Below, piece by piece: positions 17,911 to 26,528 of a stretch of 64,000 nucleotides of DNA (position 1 is its first letter; each line of letters opens with the position of its first letter). Source of the DNA: Arsenicicoccus piscis (GTDB taxonomy: Bacteria; Actinomycetota; Actinomycetes; Actinomycetales; Dermatophilaceae). A program made the translations under genes and the position numbers. Location: assembly GCF_022568835.1 (NCBI RefSeq), contig NZ_JAKZHV010000002.1:434001-498000 (forward strand), in the 5' to 3' direction. Below the pieces are notes generated by a model, which searched no databases, had not been told where the DNA came from, and saw nothing but the letters and a program-made list of their open reading frames with translations.

Positions 17911-17940
17911 TTGACAGGGCGCCCGCACGGGCCGTGTACT
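17911..17940 (+). promoter_or_regulatory. Sigma70-like promoter for the kinase operon
   Basis: A consensus -35 TTGACA is followed after 18 bp by TGTACT (four of six matches to the -10 consensus). It lies 52 bp upstream of the kinase start. This is the only clear hexamer pair on the plus strand of the gap. Confidence 0.5.
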
Positions 17941-17991
17941 TACCCCAGCAACCTTCTTGCACAACACTTCAGGCGTAGGGGGGGCGGAGGA

Positions 17992-19176
17992 ATGACGACC
18001 GTGCTCGGCATCATGGCCGACGACCTCAGTGGCGCCAGCGAGTCCGTCGCGGCGCTCGGAATGCGCGAAACACGCACTCAGATCCGGTTGGGCGCCGGAG
18101 CCTCGCACGGCCCCGCCACCGAGGTCGTGTGCGTCGACACCGACAGTCGCGGCCTGAGGCCCGCCGCCGCCGCCGCGGTTCGCGAGGCTGCCGAGGCCCT
18201 GGGCGATGTGCCAGTCCTGGTCAAGAAGTGCGACTCACTCCTACGCGGGAACCTCGCTGTCGAGGCGGTAGCGGTCGGTCGGCTGCTCGACCGGCCGATC
18301 CTCGTCGCTCCCAGCTTGCCGGCGCTCGGTCGCACCGTGCGTGGTGGGGTCCCCTACGTCGGCGAGCTCAGGCTCGGCGAGACCGACCTGTGGTCGGGCG
18401 AGTCCACCACACCCCCCGCGTCGGTCGCCGACCTGTTCGAGCACGAGTGCGTCGTCGTGGATCCCCACGCAGCGGATGCGGCTGGACGTCTGCGCACCGC
18501 CTGGCAGAGCGGTGCGGTCGCGATCGGCGATGCCGCCTCCGGCGACGACCTCAGACGCCTGGCGACGATCGCTCTCTCGGTGGACGAGCAGCCCCTGCTC
18601 GTCGGATCCGCCGCTCTGGTCGCTGCGGTGGGTGACAGCGTTCTACCGAATCAGGCACCGGCACAACAGCATCCGCTCCCTCAAGCGAGCTCTCTTCTCT
18701 ACGTCATCGGGTCCTCCTCGAGAGCGGCACGGGCCCAGATCGAGCAGCTGCGCCCACGCGCGGACCGCATCATCCATCTCGACCCCACCGAGCTCCTACG
18801 GACCGCCGCGCTGCACGGTGATCGTGCTCCCATCGACCCCGCCGTGGGCGTGACGGTCGTCCAGCTCGACCCTGCCGCCGAGGTGATCCCGAGCCAGTCG
18901 CCTCTCATCGCCCGCGCCCTCGCCTCCGCCGTGCAGATGGCGGCCGCTGAGGCCGACGCGCTGTTCCTGTCCGGCGGCGAGACCGCTCGCCGGGTCCTCG
19001 ACCTCATCGGCGTCACCACGTTGGAGCCGGTCGGCCAGATCGGCCACGGGACCGCAGTGTCGGTCGACCCCGATACGGGGCGCATCGTCATCACCCGACC
19101 CGGCAGCTTCGGGTCGCTCACCAACCTCGTCGAGGTCCTCGACGCAGTCCGTCCCTCGAAGGAGTCCCATGTCTGA
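17992..19176 (+). CDS. Four-carbon acid sugar kinase family protein (DUF1537/OtnK type)
   Basis: A 394-residue kinase. The N-terminal domain starts 'LGIMADDLSGASESVAAL', the substrate-binding opening of the family, and has 'LVKKCDSLLRGNLAVE'. The C-terminal nucleotide-binding domain has 'YVIGSSSRAARAQI', 'ALFLSGGETARRVLDLIG' and ends 'VITRPGSFGSLTNLVEVL'. Known members phosphorylate threonate, erythronate or related four-carbon acids with ATP. The ATG follows GGAGG. It overlaps the pdxA-like gene by 8 bp, which is the standard partnership in threonate/erythronate breakdown. Confidence 0.9.
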   Translation: MTTVLGIMADDLSGASESVAALGMRETRTQIRLGAGASHGPATEVVCVDTDSRGLRPAAAAAVREAAEALGDVPVLVKKCDSLLRGNLAVEAVAVGRLLDRPILVAPSLPALGRTVRGGVPYVGELRLGETDLWSGESTTPPASVADLFEHECVVVDPHAADAAGRLRTAWQSGAVAIGDAASGDDLRRLATIALSVDEQPLLVGSAALVAAVGDSVLPNQAPAQQHPLPQASSLLYVIGSSSRAARAQIEQLRPRADRIIHLDPTELLRTAALHGDRAPIDPAVGVTVVQLDPAAEVIPSQSPLIARALASAVQMAAAEADALFLSGGETARRVLDLIGVTTLEPVGQIGHGTAVSVDPDTGRIVITRPGSFGSLTNLVEVLDAVRPSKESHV

Positions 19177-20206
19177 GAACCTGCCGCTGATCGCCATCAC
19201 GATGGGTGACGGCGCCGGCGTCGGCCCGGAAGTGATCGTCAAGGCCATGGCCGACCCCGTCGTCCACGAGCGGGGCCGCTACGTCGTCATCGGCGACCTG
19301 CGCCGCCTGCAGCAGGCGGCCGAGATCGTCGGCTCGACGCTGTCGCTGGTGCCGGTGGCCGAGCCCGAGGACGCGGTGGCGGACCCGGCCACGATCTCCG
19401 TCCTCGACCTCGATCTCCTCCCGGACGACCTGGCGTGGGGCGAGCTCTCGGCGGTCGCCGGTGACGCCGCCTACCACTACATCGCCAAGGCGGCCGAGCT
19501 GGCGGTGGCCGGACGGGTGCAGGCGATCTGCACGGCGCCGCTCAACAAAGCCGCCCTCCACCTCGGCGGACACAAGTACCCGGGGCACACCGAGCTGCTG
19601 GCCGATCTCACCAAGACGCCCGAGGTGTCGATGATGCTGTCGACGCCTCGGATCAAGGTCATCCACGTCACCACGCACATCGGTCTCATCGACGCGGTGC
19701 GCAAGATCGAGCCCCAGCTGGTGGAGCGGGTGATCCGGCGCGGTCACGACGCTCTCGTGGCAGCCGGGGTCCCGAAGCCACGGATCGGGGTGTGCGGCAT
19801 CAACCCGCACGCCGGCGAGAACGGCCTCTTCGGGTACGGCGAGGAGGAGGAGAAGATCAACCCCGCCGTGGAGGTGTGTCGAGCTGCTGGCATCAACGTC
19901 GACGGCGCGCTGCCGGCCGACACCCTGTTCTTCCTCGGCGGGCGAGGTGACTACGACCTGGTCGTCGCGATGTACCACGACCAGGGGCACGGGCCCGTCA
20001 AGGTGCTCGGCCTCGAGGCGGGCGTCAACATCACTGTCGGGCTGCCCGTCATCCGCACCTCGGTCGACCACGGCACCGCCTTCGACATCGCGGGCACCGG
20101 TGTGGTGGACGAGGGTTCGATGATCGAGGCCCTGCGCCTGGCCTGCGAGATGGCCCCCAGCCCGAAGGACGAGGTGTCAGCCCCTGCGGCAGGTGCGCTG
20201 GGCTAG
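19169..20206 (+). CDS. pdxA2: PdxA-family 4-phospho-threonate/erythronate dehydrogenase
   Basis: A 345-residue NAD- and metal-dependent oxidative decarboxylase of the PdxA fold. Features are 'LIAITMGDGAGVGPEVIVKA' at the start, metal His in 'KYPGHTELLA', 'HVTTHIGLIDAV', 'GINPHAGENGLFG' and 'AMYHDQGHGPVKVLG'. In pyridoxine synthesis PdxA acts on 4-hydroxythreonine phosphate. When next to a DUF1537 kinase, as here, the paralogue PdxA2 instead oxidises phosphorylated threonate or erythronate to dihydroxyacetone phosphate and CO2. No other vitamin B6 gene is nearby, so the catabolic role is favoured. Confidence 0.88.
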   Translation: MSENLPLIAITMGDGAGVGPEVIVKAMADPVVHERGRYVVIGDLRRLQQAAEIVGSTLSLVPVAEPEDAVADPATISVLDLDLLPDDLAWGELSAVAGDAAYHYIAKAAELAVAGRVQAICTAPLNKAALHLGGHKYPGHTELLADLTKTPEVSMMLSTPRIKVIHVTTHIGLIDAVRKIEPQLVERVIRRGHDALVAAGVPKPRIGVCGINPHAGENGLFGYGEEEEKINPAVEVCRAAGINVDGALPADTLFFLGGRGDYDLVVAMYHDQGHGPVKVLGLEAGVNITVGLPVIRTSVDHGTAFDIAGTGVVDEGSMIEALRLACEMAPSPKDEVSAPAAGALG

Positions 20207-20215
20207 GGTCGCGGT

Positions 20216-21052
20216 GTGACGAAGGAGCAGACTCGGGACGAGGCCCGCGCCCGTGGGAGCAAGGCGCGCCTGCGCCGGGCGGAGATCGTGCACCTCGCCT
20301 CCACGTCGGGTCTCGCGAGCGTCGAGCAGCTCTCTGAGCGCTTCGGCGTCACCGCATCCACCATCCGCCGCGACCTCGCCAAGCTCACCGGGCAAGGACG
20401 GATCGCCCGGACCTACGGCGGCGCGATGGGCCTCAACGCGCACCCCGAGGCCTCGCTGCGCCAGCGCATGGGCGAGGCCTACGCCGCCAAGCGGGCCATC
20501 GCCACCTGGTGCCGCCAGCAGATCGTCCCCGGTGAGGTGATCCTGCTCGACGCCGGGTCGACGACCGGTGCGCTGGCCGGCCAGCTCCAGGAGCACGAGG
20601 ACCTCACCGTCGTCAGCGCGGGCATGACAGCCGTAGAGCTGCTGCTCGACTCCCCCGGCGTCGAGGTCCTCGCGCTGGGCGGCCGGTTGCGGCCGATGTC
20701 GCAGGCCTTCATCGGCCCACTCGCCGAGATCGCCCTCACCAGGGTCAGCTGCGACCGCGCCTTCATGGGCACCGACGGAGTCGTCCCTGGCCGCGGCATC
20801 TGCGAGGCCGACCTGCAGCAGACCCGGCTGAAGGAGCTGATGATGTCGCGCGCCGACCAGGTCTACGTGCTGGCCCACGGCGAGAAGGTCGGCCGCGCCG
20901 CCTTCCACGCGTGGGCCCAGATGCCGGCCCGGTGGACCCTGGTGACGGACTCGTCGGCGGACCCGCAGGTCCTGGATCAGTTCAGCACCGCCGAGGTCGA
21001 GATCATCATCGCTGACGACGTACCGGAGTCCGGCTCGCAGTCGGCGTCGTAG
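20216..21052 (+). CDS. DeoR-family transcriptional regulator
   Basis: A 278-residue regulator. The N-terminal winged helix is clear ('VEQLSERFGVTASTIRRDLAKL', then 'GRIARTYGGAMG'). The C-terminal DeoR sensor domain shows 'ILLDAGSTTGALAGQL', 'LGGRLRPMSQAFIGPLAE' and 'RAFMGTDGVVPGRGICEADL', a sugar-phosphate-binding fold. It starts at GTG 9 bp after the pdxA-like stop and ends the operon. A phosphorylated intermediate of the kinase/PdxA2 pathway is a plausible inducer. Confidence 0.92.
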   Translation: MTKEQTRDEARARGSKARLRRAEIVHLASTSGLASVEQLSERFGVTASTIRRDLAKLTGQGRIARTYGGAMGLNAHPEASLRQRMGEAYAAKRAIATWCRQQIVPGEVILLDAGSTTGALAGQLQEHEDLTVVSAGMTAVELLLDSPGVEVLALGGRLRPMSQAFIGPLAEIALTRVSCDRAFMGTDGVVPGRGICEADLQQTRLKELMMSRADQVYVLAHGEKVGRAAFHAWAQMPARWTLVTDSSADPQVLDQFSTAEVEIIIADDVPESGSQSAS

Positions 21053-21075
21053 TCCCCTCCTCCCCCGCCAACCAC

Positions 21076-21109
21076 AGCGCCCCGCCCCTCGATCGAGGGA
21101 CGGGGCGCT
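21076..21109. terminator. Hairpin terminator after the deoR gene
   Basis: AGCGCCCCG pairs with CGGGGCGCT around the self-complementary core CCCTCGATCGAGGG, giving a long near-perfect stem. It ends 33 bp before the transposon left end. Before the transposon inserted it would have lain between convergent deoR and nrdJ and could have served both. Confidence 0.7.
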
Positions 21110-21137
21110 GGACGTTGGCACGTCAGGGCTGGCTGAC

Positions 21138-21142
21138 TCAGC
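21138..21142. repeat. Target-site duplication, left copy (TCAGC)
   Basis: TCAGC directly precedes the left end (TGCAAGTT...) and is repeated directly after the right end. A 5-bp duplication is the size made by Tn7-like transposases. Confidence 0.9.
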
Positions 21143-21154
21143 TGCAAGTTCTCA
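21143..21154. repeat. Transposon left terminal inverted repeat
   Basis: TGCAAGTTCTCA, the exact reverse complement of the right terminus. Looser TnsB-like motifs follow inward (TTCTCACC, GGTCACC, CTGTCACG up to about 21240). Confidence 0.92.
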
Positions 21155-21158
21155 TCCT

Positions 21159-21178
21159 GTTGTCGTTCCTGTTCTCAC
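21159..21178. repeat. Subterminal repeat, left copy
   Basis: GTTGTCGTTCCTGTTCTCAC matches the right-end segment at 32613-32632 at 18 of 20 positions, in direct orientation. The pair may be additional transposase binding sites. Confidence 0.7.
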
Positions 21179-21235
21179 CAGCAGGTCACCACCCGGACAC
21201 GAGCGGCCGGACGGACACGCGGGCTGGTGGCCCTG

Positions 21236-22018
21236 TCACGGGGAGGCGTGCCGGGCGACGGCGGGGGCGATCTTGTCCGCGATGGTGTCTATGTCGTCCT
21301 GGTCGGTGGTGAACCCTGCCAGGTCGGGCAGGATGCCCGAGTACTCCTTCACGTCATCAAACGTGACGCCGTGCAGGACGGGGATGAGGGTGGGCTTGTT
21401 CAGGAGTGCGCCGAGCTCGCGTTGGGTCCAGAACCTGCCGGCCACGTACGCAGCGGTGAGTACGGCGATCCCGGCGCGGGCCTTTCGGAGTCCGGCGTCC
21501 ATCTGCAGGGACTGTGACTTTCCGGGCTGGATTGCGACAGTGTCGAACCACACGTTCACGCCTCGCGCTTCGAGGGCTGTTGCGAGTGCTTTGGCGGTGT
21601 CCTCCCCGTCGATGCGGGCGTAGCTGAGGAACACGTCGTACTCGCGGCCGTCGTCAAAGTCGATGGCGCCGTGGACGCGTTCGACCAGTTCGCGTTCGAC
21701 GGGTTGGTAGGTGACGGTTCTGGTCGCGGGGGCGGTCGCGAGACGGCGGTTGATCTCGTCCACGACCTTCTGGTTGTGCCGGTCGGCCGCCCGGTTGTGC
21801 TGGGCGACTCGCCTGTTGTAGTCGTCCACTGCCTTCTTGTTCTCCCTGTTGACCCGGTCAGCCTCGCGCCGGTTGTGCTCGGCTGCCTTCCGGTTGTAGT
21901 CGTCCACGGCCTTCTTGTTGGCGCGGTTCACGCGGTCGACTTCCCGCTGCAGCTCGCGCTCAGCCCTCCGGGCCGCCTCCCTCATCCGTCGGTTGTATTC
22001 GCTGGCGCTCATTGCCAT
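21236..22018 (-). CDS. TIR-domain protein with N-terminal coiled-coil repeats
   Basis: A 260-residue protein. Residues about 5-95 are a charged helical region. It holds near-repeats with the pattern DRVNRANKKAVDDYNR, then DRVNRENKKAVDDYNR 24 residues later and weaker copies, likely a long coiled coil. Residues 126-255 form a TIR domain: 'YDVFLSYARIDGED', 'VNVWFDTVAIQPG', and the W197-x-x-x-E201 motif (WTQRE) whose Glu is the catalytic residue in NAD-cleaving TIR enzymes. Bacterial TIR proteins commonly act in anti-phage defence by consuming NAD or making signal nucleotides; which applies here is unknown. The ATG follows AGGAAGG. It is the cargo gene nearest the left end. Confidence 0.88.
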   Translation of the reverse strand: MAMSASEYNRRMREAARRAERELQREVDRVNRANKKAVDDYNRKAAEHNRREADRVNRENKKAVDDYNRRVAQHNRAADRHNQKVVDEINRRLATAPATRTVTYQPVERELVERVHGAIDFDDGREYDVFLSYARIDGEDTAKALATALEARGVNVWFDTVAIQPGKSQSLQMDAGLRKARAGIAVLTAAYVAGRFWTQRELGALLNKPTLIPVLHGVTFDDVKEYSGILPDLAGFTTDQDDIDTIADKIAPAVARHASP

Positions 22019-22055
22019 GTCCGCCGCCCTTCCTGGTGGTGCTACTTGGTTCAGG

Positions 22056-22135
22056 ACCGTAACGGGCACCACTGACATAGTGCTCCGCTCGCCGGGACAC
22101 GGCCAGCTCGCGCCACCGGCCAGTACCGTAACGGG
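22056..22135. promoter_or_regulatory. Duplicated ACCGTAACGGG motif upstream of the TIR gene
   Basis: ACCGTAACGGG occurs at 22056-22066 and again at 22125-22135, 69 bp apart, both within the upstream region of the TIR gene. The core CCGTAACGG is nearly self-complementary. Two such copies in an otherwise non-coding stretch (22019-22357) suggest a regulator or transposase site; no ligand is known. The rest of this gap holds nothing else recognisable. Confidence 0.4.
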
Positions 22136-22357
22136 CCACGCTCAGCAACGGCACCCGCTTCTTTCTGACGGCCGGACAAAGCGGGCGGACTGACGCGCGG
22201 AGGCAGGTCCGATCCGGGCGCGGGCGGCCCGCGTGTCACGCGAATGCGTGCCAGCGGCTTGTCGCCCCCGTTCAGGACGGGCTACGTTGCGAGACGTGAA
22301 CGCGCGACGAAGGTAGCCCCGGTCGGGGCCGCCCCTGACACCCGAGAGGTGACTGTC

Positions 22358-22585
22358 GTGCCCCACCCCGCACCCGATCTGCCCTGCCCCGCGCCCACGT
22401 GCGCCCACGCGTGTTGCGCCCGTATCCCTGCGTGGACGGCCCGCGTCGGCCAGTCCTGGCGTCCATACCCAGACGCGCCGTGGAACCTCTACAACGCCGT
22501 CTGGCGTGCCCAGCACGCGTGGCTCACTCTCCGTGAGCACGCAGCCCGCACCACGCGGCGCGGCCGGCGTGGGGGTCGCGGGTGA
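22358..22585 (+). CDS. Small Cys-rich hypothetical protein
   Basis: A 75-residue protein not recognised. It has four cysteines near the N-terminus (PDLPCPAPTCAHACCARI), possibly a metal site, then an aromatic stretch 'WRPYPDAPWNLYNAVWRAQH' and a basic Arg/Gly tail. The GTG was chosen for the GAGAGG ribosome site 7 nt upstream. Its stop overlaps the GTG of the next gene by 4 bp, so the two are coupled. It lies in the transposon cargo between TIR and restriction genes. Confidence 0.55.
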   Translation: MPHPAPDLPCPAPTCAHACCARIPAWTARVGQSWRPYPDAPWNLYNAVWRAQHAWLTLREHAARTTRRGRRGGRG

Positions 22586-23031
22586 CCGCCCAGGATAGGC
22601 GTGACCGCCACAGCACGGGCGGCGACGATGATCAGCGCGACGACGCGCCCGCGGACAGCGCGCACTGGGAGGACCCGCTAGCGGAGTACGCGCTCTATCC
22701 CATCGTTCCGCCCGTCACAGGCGGGATCGAGCAGCCGCACACCGTTGTGACCGTCAGGTGGCCCGACGAGTCGGAGTCCCACTGGACGGAATGCCCGGTC
22801 TGTGCCGCCACCCCATCCCGGACGACGGTCTTCGAGGACGTGGTCATCTACGACTTCGACTACTTCGGGCGCGTGGTCGTCCCGGTCACCGAGCACGGGT
22901 ACCTCATGGAATGGCTCCGGCTCCACGACAACGCGAGCGACGACACCTGGTGCGCCGCCCTCCGCGCCTACCGTGACGCGGGAGGCGTGACCGTCAACTT
23001 CGATCACCACGCCTGCCCGCTCGAGGACTAG
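22582..23031 (+). CDS. Acidic hypothetical protein, coupled to the small Cys-rich gene
   Basis: A 149-residue acidic protein (many Asp and Glu) not recognised. It has 'HWTECPVCAATPS', a Cys-x-x-Cys pair, and 'VVIYDFDYFGRVVVPVTEHGY' with alternating hydrophobics suggesting beta strands. Translation starts at the GTG in a GTGA overlap with the preceding gene. It faces the restriction gene tail to tail across 46 bp. Partner of the small Cys-rich protein in the defence cargo; role unknown. Confidence 0.6.
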   Translation: MTAQDRRDRHSTGGDDDQRDDAPADSAHWEDPLAEYALYPIVPPVTGGIEQPHTVVTVRWPDESESHWTECPVCAATPSRTTVFEDVVIYDFDYFGRVVVPVTEHGYLMEWLRLHDNASDDTWCAALRAYRDAGGVTVNFDHHACPLED

Positions 23032-23077
23032 GGATTGACGGCGCGGACAAGGGACATTCGCTGCGTGCTTCCCTGGG

Positions 23078-26000
23078 TCAGGCAATAGGCCAGTCCGCAA
23101 AGCGTTCATCGATCTGGTCCACGACCTCATGGGTGGCGGCGATGGCATTGAGCACGTCGAGGAGATGGGTGAGCTCGCTGTGGGACAGAGTGTCACCAGC
23201 GCGTGCTTCCATCCACTTCTGCAGAACTCGATGCCCACCGACGTGATGCGCCCAGACGCGCTCTGGCACGTCGTCAATAGTTTGCGCGCCGCCCTTCTTG
23301 CCCCCGTCGGTGTTGAGCCGCAGCCGCCCATGTCCGTCGCCCGTTGCCTCCCACCTCTGTGACACAGGGATCGCGTCGATCTTGTTCGTGCCCTTCGTGA
23401 GGGTGGGTGTACTCCCGGCGACGTTGGGTTGACCGTTTAGCGTGTGGAGCTCAACGAGCGTCTGCCCGAACCTAACGAGCTCGCGGAACGCGTCGAGGTC
23501 CGTGACGATGGGGATGCGGGGGTAATCACTACGAAGGAAGTCCGCGTAGCGCAGTCGGTATGAGGGGGAGTGCACGACTGCGTAGGCGTAGTCGAAGATG
23601 TCACGAGCACCGACCGTAGCTTTCAGGTCGCCCCGATCCTCGTCCACGTATGCGAGACCGAGCGCGGAGAGGATTCGATCCTTGATCTTCTCCCCTATGT
23701 TCCCGACCACGGCCTGCTGGCCCTGAGCGGCGAACAACTGATCCTGCCCTTGCGCAGAAGCTGGTTTGCCCTCGTCTGGGTGTAGCCACAAGGGGAACAG
23801 GACAGAACCCGTGGTGGCTTCACCGAGTTTGACCTCGCTCATCTGATCGGTCACGAAGAACTGGTCTTGCGTGGGCGACTTGTTACTGCGTGCCGAGATG
23901 AACCCCAGGTTCCCACCCGCGAGCATGTGGCGCATCACGTCGAACTTGAGCGCGTCGATGGCATCCTTGTGGTACATCACCCATCGAGTGTCGAACGGCC
24001 TGTGCGCGTAAGGCTTGATGCTGTCCTCTCGCTTGCCATCGGCCATGAGGGAGGCGCGCTTGGTCTTCATATTCCAGTCACGGTTGTCGCCTGCGGGGTA
24101 GGTGATACCTGCCGGAGTGGTCCGAGACTTGGTGCCGAAGAACCGTGCTCGGACCTGGGCGTCCGTCTTGGTCGGATCGCAGAACTCCCGGAGCCTAGCC
24201 AGGACACGTTCGCGGCGGGTGTCGGTAGCGAACTCGTCGCGGTGCGTGACGATGCCTGTGGCGTAGGTGGGGAACACATCAGTCAGGGACACACAGGCTT
24301 CCCATTCTTCGCGAATGCTCGCGTCTTGGGGCCGGAACGAGAAGAAGGGTGCGGCCGGCACGAAATCCTGCCAGGTGACGGTGCCGACGTGGTTCGAGTC
24401 GAGCCACTCGTACTTAGCTGATCTGGAGCCCCACAGGTCGGCGTAGTGGACGGTGGCGGGCTCGGTGGAGTCGGTTGACTTGACGAATACGGCGACCACC
24501 ACGCCTTGCATGATTTGGTCAAAGACGTTCTCGTCCACGCCACCGTCCGGGTTCTTCTCCCGTCGACGGGCGGAACCGTGCAGATCTAGCACGTAGATCT
24601 CATCGAACGTCTCCAACAGGGAGTGCCTCATCCCGCGGAACGTGGGCGCGTCCAGGTAGGTGTGGTTGGTCACGTAGGCGAGGACACCGTTTCCCGTCTG
24701 CTCGATCCGTGACTGCCCAAGTCGGATGAACTTCACGTAATCGTCCTGAAGCCATTTGGGGTTCCCCTCACCCAAGGGCACGCCCCGGATGGACTTGTAG
24801 GTCTCAATGAGTTCGCCGATGGCGGTCCTCACTGTGCGGTACTGAGTCTTCCCCTTGACCTTCCGAGCCACCTCTCGACGGGTGGACGCGTTGGCAGACT
24901 GCCCCTGATAAGGCGGATTACCCATGACGACCATGATCGGCTTGTCGGTCTTCACCGATGACGCAGCGTTAGCCTCGTCAGAGATGAACTTACCCAGAGG
25001 AAGAGTCGAGTGAGCCTCGCCAGGGTCGAGCGCGTTAGTAAGGTACACGCCGACTCGTTCGTCCTTCTCGAAGTCATACGCGATGTCCTCGCGATCGTCA
25101 GCGGGCATGTCCATGCCTGCCAGTTGAAGGGCGAGCTTGAGGTGGGCGACCGCATACGGGGCGACCATGAGCTCAAAGCCGAACAGCCGCGGGAGCAGGT
25201 GCTCTGAGACGTACGCCGACCAGAGCGCGCCACGGCCCTGGTCAATGAACTGCTGCCTGATACGACCCACTGCGGCGTAGAGGAAGGTTCCGGTCCCCGT
25301 CGCAGGGTCAAGGAGAAGGACGCGGTGCTGCCCGTCGTCGGTCTGGTTCGTGTCCGCGACGCCTCCCGGCAGCGCGAACGTTGAGCGCAGCACATGATCC
25401 ACAGAATCAAGGATGAACTCAACCATAGGCAGGGGCGTGTAGTAGACGCCCCGGATGTCGCGCAGGGTCGGGTTGTACACCGAGAGGAACGTCTCATAAA
25501 AGTGCACGATGGGGTCACGCTTGTCGGCCCCGAAGTTGGCTAGGACCTTATCGATGTCGGCGTCGTGGAGGAGTTGTGCGAGGTCATCCACCGTTCCGGC
25601 GTATGGCTCGTCAGAGAGGGTCGGGCCGCTGACGTGCGCAAACAATCCGCGAAGAAATGGGTTCGTCTTGGGGATGAACGCTGCGGCCTTCTCTCTCGTG
25701 AAAGCCGTCTGCCCGTCGTGCTGGACTCGAGCAGCGAACAAACCGTAGGCGATGGTCTGAGCGAGCATGTCCGCGAACTGATCCTCGGTCAGGTCTGGCA
25801 CGAGCGTGTCCCTGAACGCCGTCAGCAACCCAGTCGTGGTGTCCGAAGCGGTGGCGCTCGCGAACGAATGCTGGATCACGTCGTGGATGACGGCCGCGAT
25901 GGCGGCCATTCGACGCGCAAGCGCAGGAGCAGTCGAGATTCGCTCCGGCGGCTCGGCCAAGAACCCCTTGACAAGTGCCTCCACCTCTGACCTGCTCGTC

Positions 26001-26440
26001 GGGGTCAGAACCACATGGTCTCCGTCCACTCGGCCGAGTGAGGCGGTCAGTTTTAGCGCCCCGTTCCGGTACCAGCGAAACTCGACATAGTCGGTCAGCA
26101 AAAGGTTGGGGAACGCCTTGCGGTAACGACGGAGCTGCTGCCCATTCTTGGTGCGAGGAATCTCCCGCTCGGAATCGGCCTCAATGTCCTTGAGCCCTGG
26201 ACTGATGCCGACGTCCTTCGCCTCGATCTTTCCCAGCGTGAGTGTCCCGTGTCTACGCTTGGCCTTCACGTCGAAGTCGGGGGCGTTGTTCTCCGACTGC
26301 TTCGGCTCGTTGGTCGCTGTGATCCCGCTGCCGAACGACTGCAGCCAGTTCTGAAGCGCCGGTCGGTGAGTGTGCTCAGTCGCGTCGCCTCCAGCGAGGT
26401 TGGAAGCGAGGTCCGCCAGGTACTGATCCGTCGTGGGCAC
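23078..26440 (-). CDS. Type ISP-like restriction-modification enzyme without helicase
   Basis: A 1,120-residue single-chain enzyme. Residues 1-110 look like a PD-(D/E)xK nuclease (D55 in 'NAPDFDVKAK', E73-A-K75 in 'LGKIEAKDVG'). The middle is an N6-adenine methyltransferase: SAM motif I 'LLLDPATGTGTFLYAAV' at 376-392 and catalytic NPPY at 508-511. The last ~500 residues match the C-terminal target-recognition part of LlaBIII/type ISP enzymes. Classical type ISP proteins are about 1,500 residues with a helicase between nuclease and methyltransferase; that module is absent. The GTG follows AAAGGAC. It probably methylates host DNA and cuts unmodified invading DNA. Confidence 0.85.
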   Translation of the reverse strand: MPTTDQYLADLASNLAGGDATEHTHRPALQNWLQSFGSGITATNEPKQSENNAPDFDVKAKRRHGTLTLGKIEAKDVGISPGLKDIEADSEREIPRTKNGQQLRRYRKAFPNLLLTDYVEFRWYRNGALKLTASLGRVDGDHVVLTPTSRSEVEALVKGFLAEPPERISTAPALARRMAAIAAVIHDVIQHSFASATASDTTTGLLTAFRDTLVPDLTEDQFADMLAQTIAYGLFAARVQHDGQTAFTREKAAAFIPKTNPFLRGLFAHVSGPTLSDEPYAGTVDDLAQLLHDADIDKVLANFGADKRDPIVHFYETFLSVYNPTLRDIRGVYYTPLPMVEFILDSVDHVLRSTFALPGGVADTNQTDDGQHRVLLLDPATGTGTFLYAAVGRIRQQFIDQGRGALWSAYVSEHLLPRLFGFELMVAPYAVAHLKLALQLAGMDMPADDREDIAYDFEKDERVGVYLTNALDPGEAHSTLPLGKFISDEANAASSVKTDKPIMVVMGNPPYQGQSANASTRREVARKVKGKTQYRTVRTAIGELIETYKSIRGVPLGEGNPKWLQDDYVKFIRLGQSRIEQTGNGVLAYVTNHTYLDAPTFRGMRHSLLETFDEIYVLDLHGSARRREKNPDGGVDENVFDQIMQGVVVAVFVKSTDSTEPATVHYADLWGSRSAKYEWLDSNHVGTVTWQDFVPAAPFFSFRPQDASIREEWEACVSLTDVFPTYATGIVTHRDEFATDTRRERVLARLREFCDPTKTDAQVRARFFGTKSRTTPAGITYPAGDNRDWNMKTKRASLMADGKREDSIKPYAHRPFDTRWVMYHKDAIDALKFDVMRHMLAGGNLGFISARSNKSPTQDQFFVTDQMSEVKLGEATTGSVLFPLWLHPDEGKPASAQGQDQLFAAQGQQAVVGNIGEKIKDRILSALGLAYVDEDRGDLKATVGARDIFDYAYAVVHSPSYRLRYADFLRSDYPRIPIVTDLDAFRELVRFGQTLVELHTLNGQPNVAGSTPTLTKGTNKIDAIPVSQRWEATGDGHGRLRLNTDGGKKGGAQTIDDVPERVWAHHVGGHRVLQKWMEARAGDTLSHSELTHLLDVLNAIAATHEVVDQIDERFADWPIA

Positions 26441-26528
26441 GGCGCTGTCCTTTCTGCTGCTGATTGGGTCTGGCCGTGAGTCTAGGTTCGGGCACCGACA
26501 GGTATCGGCCGGGCACGCCCGGGCCTGG

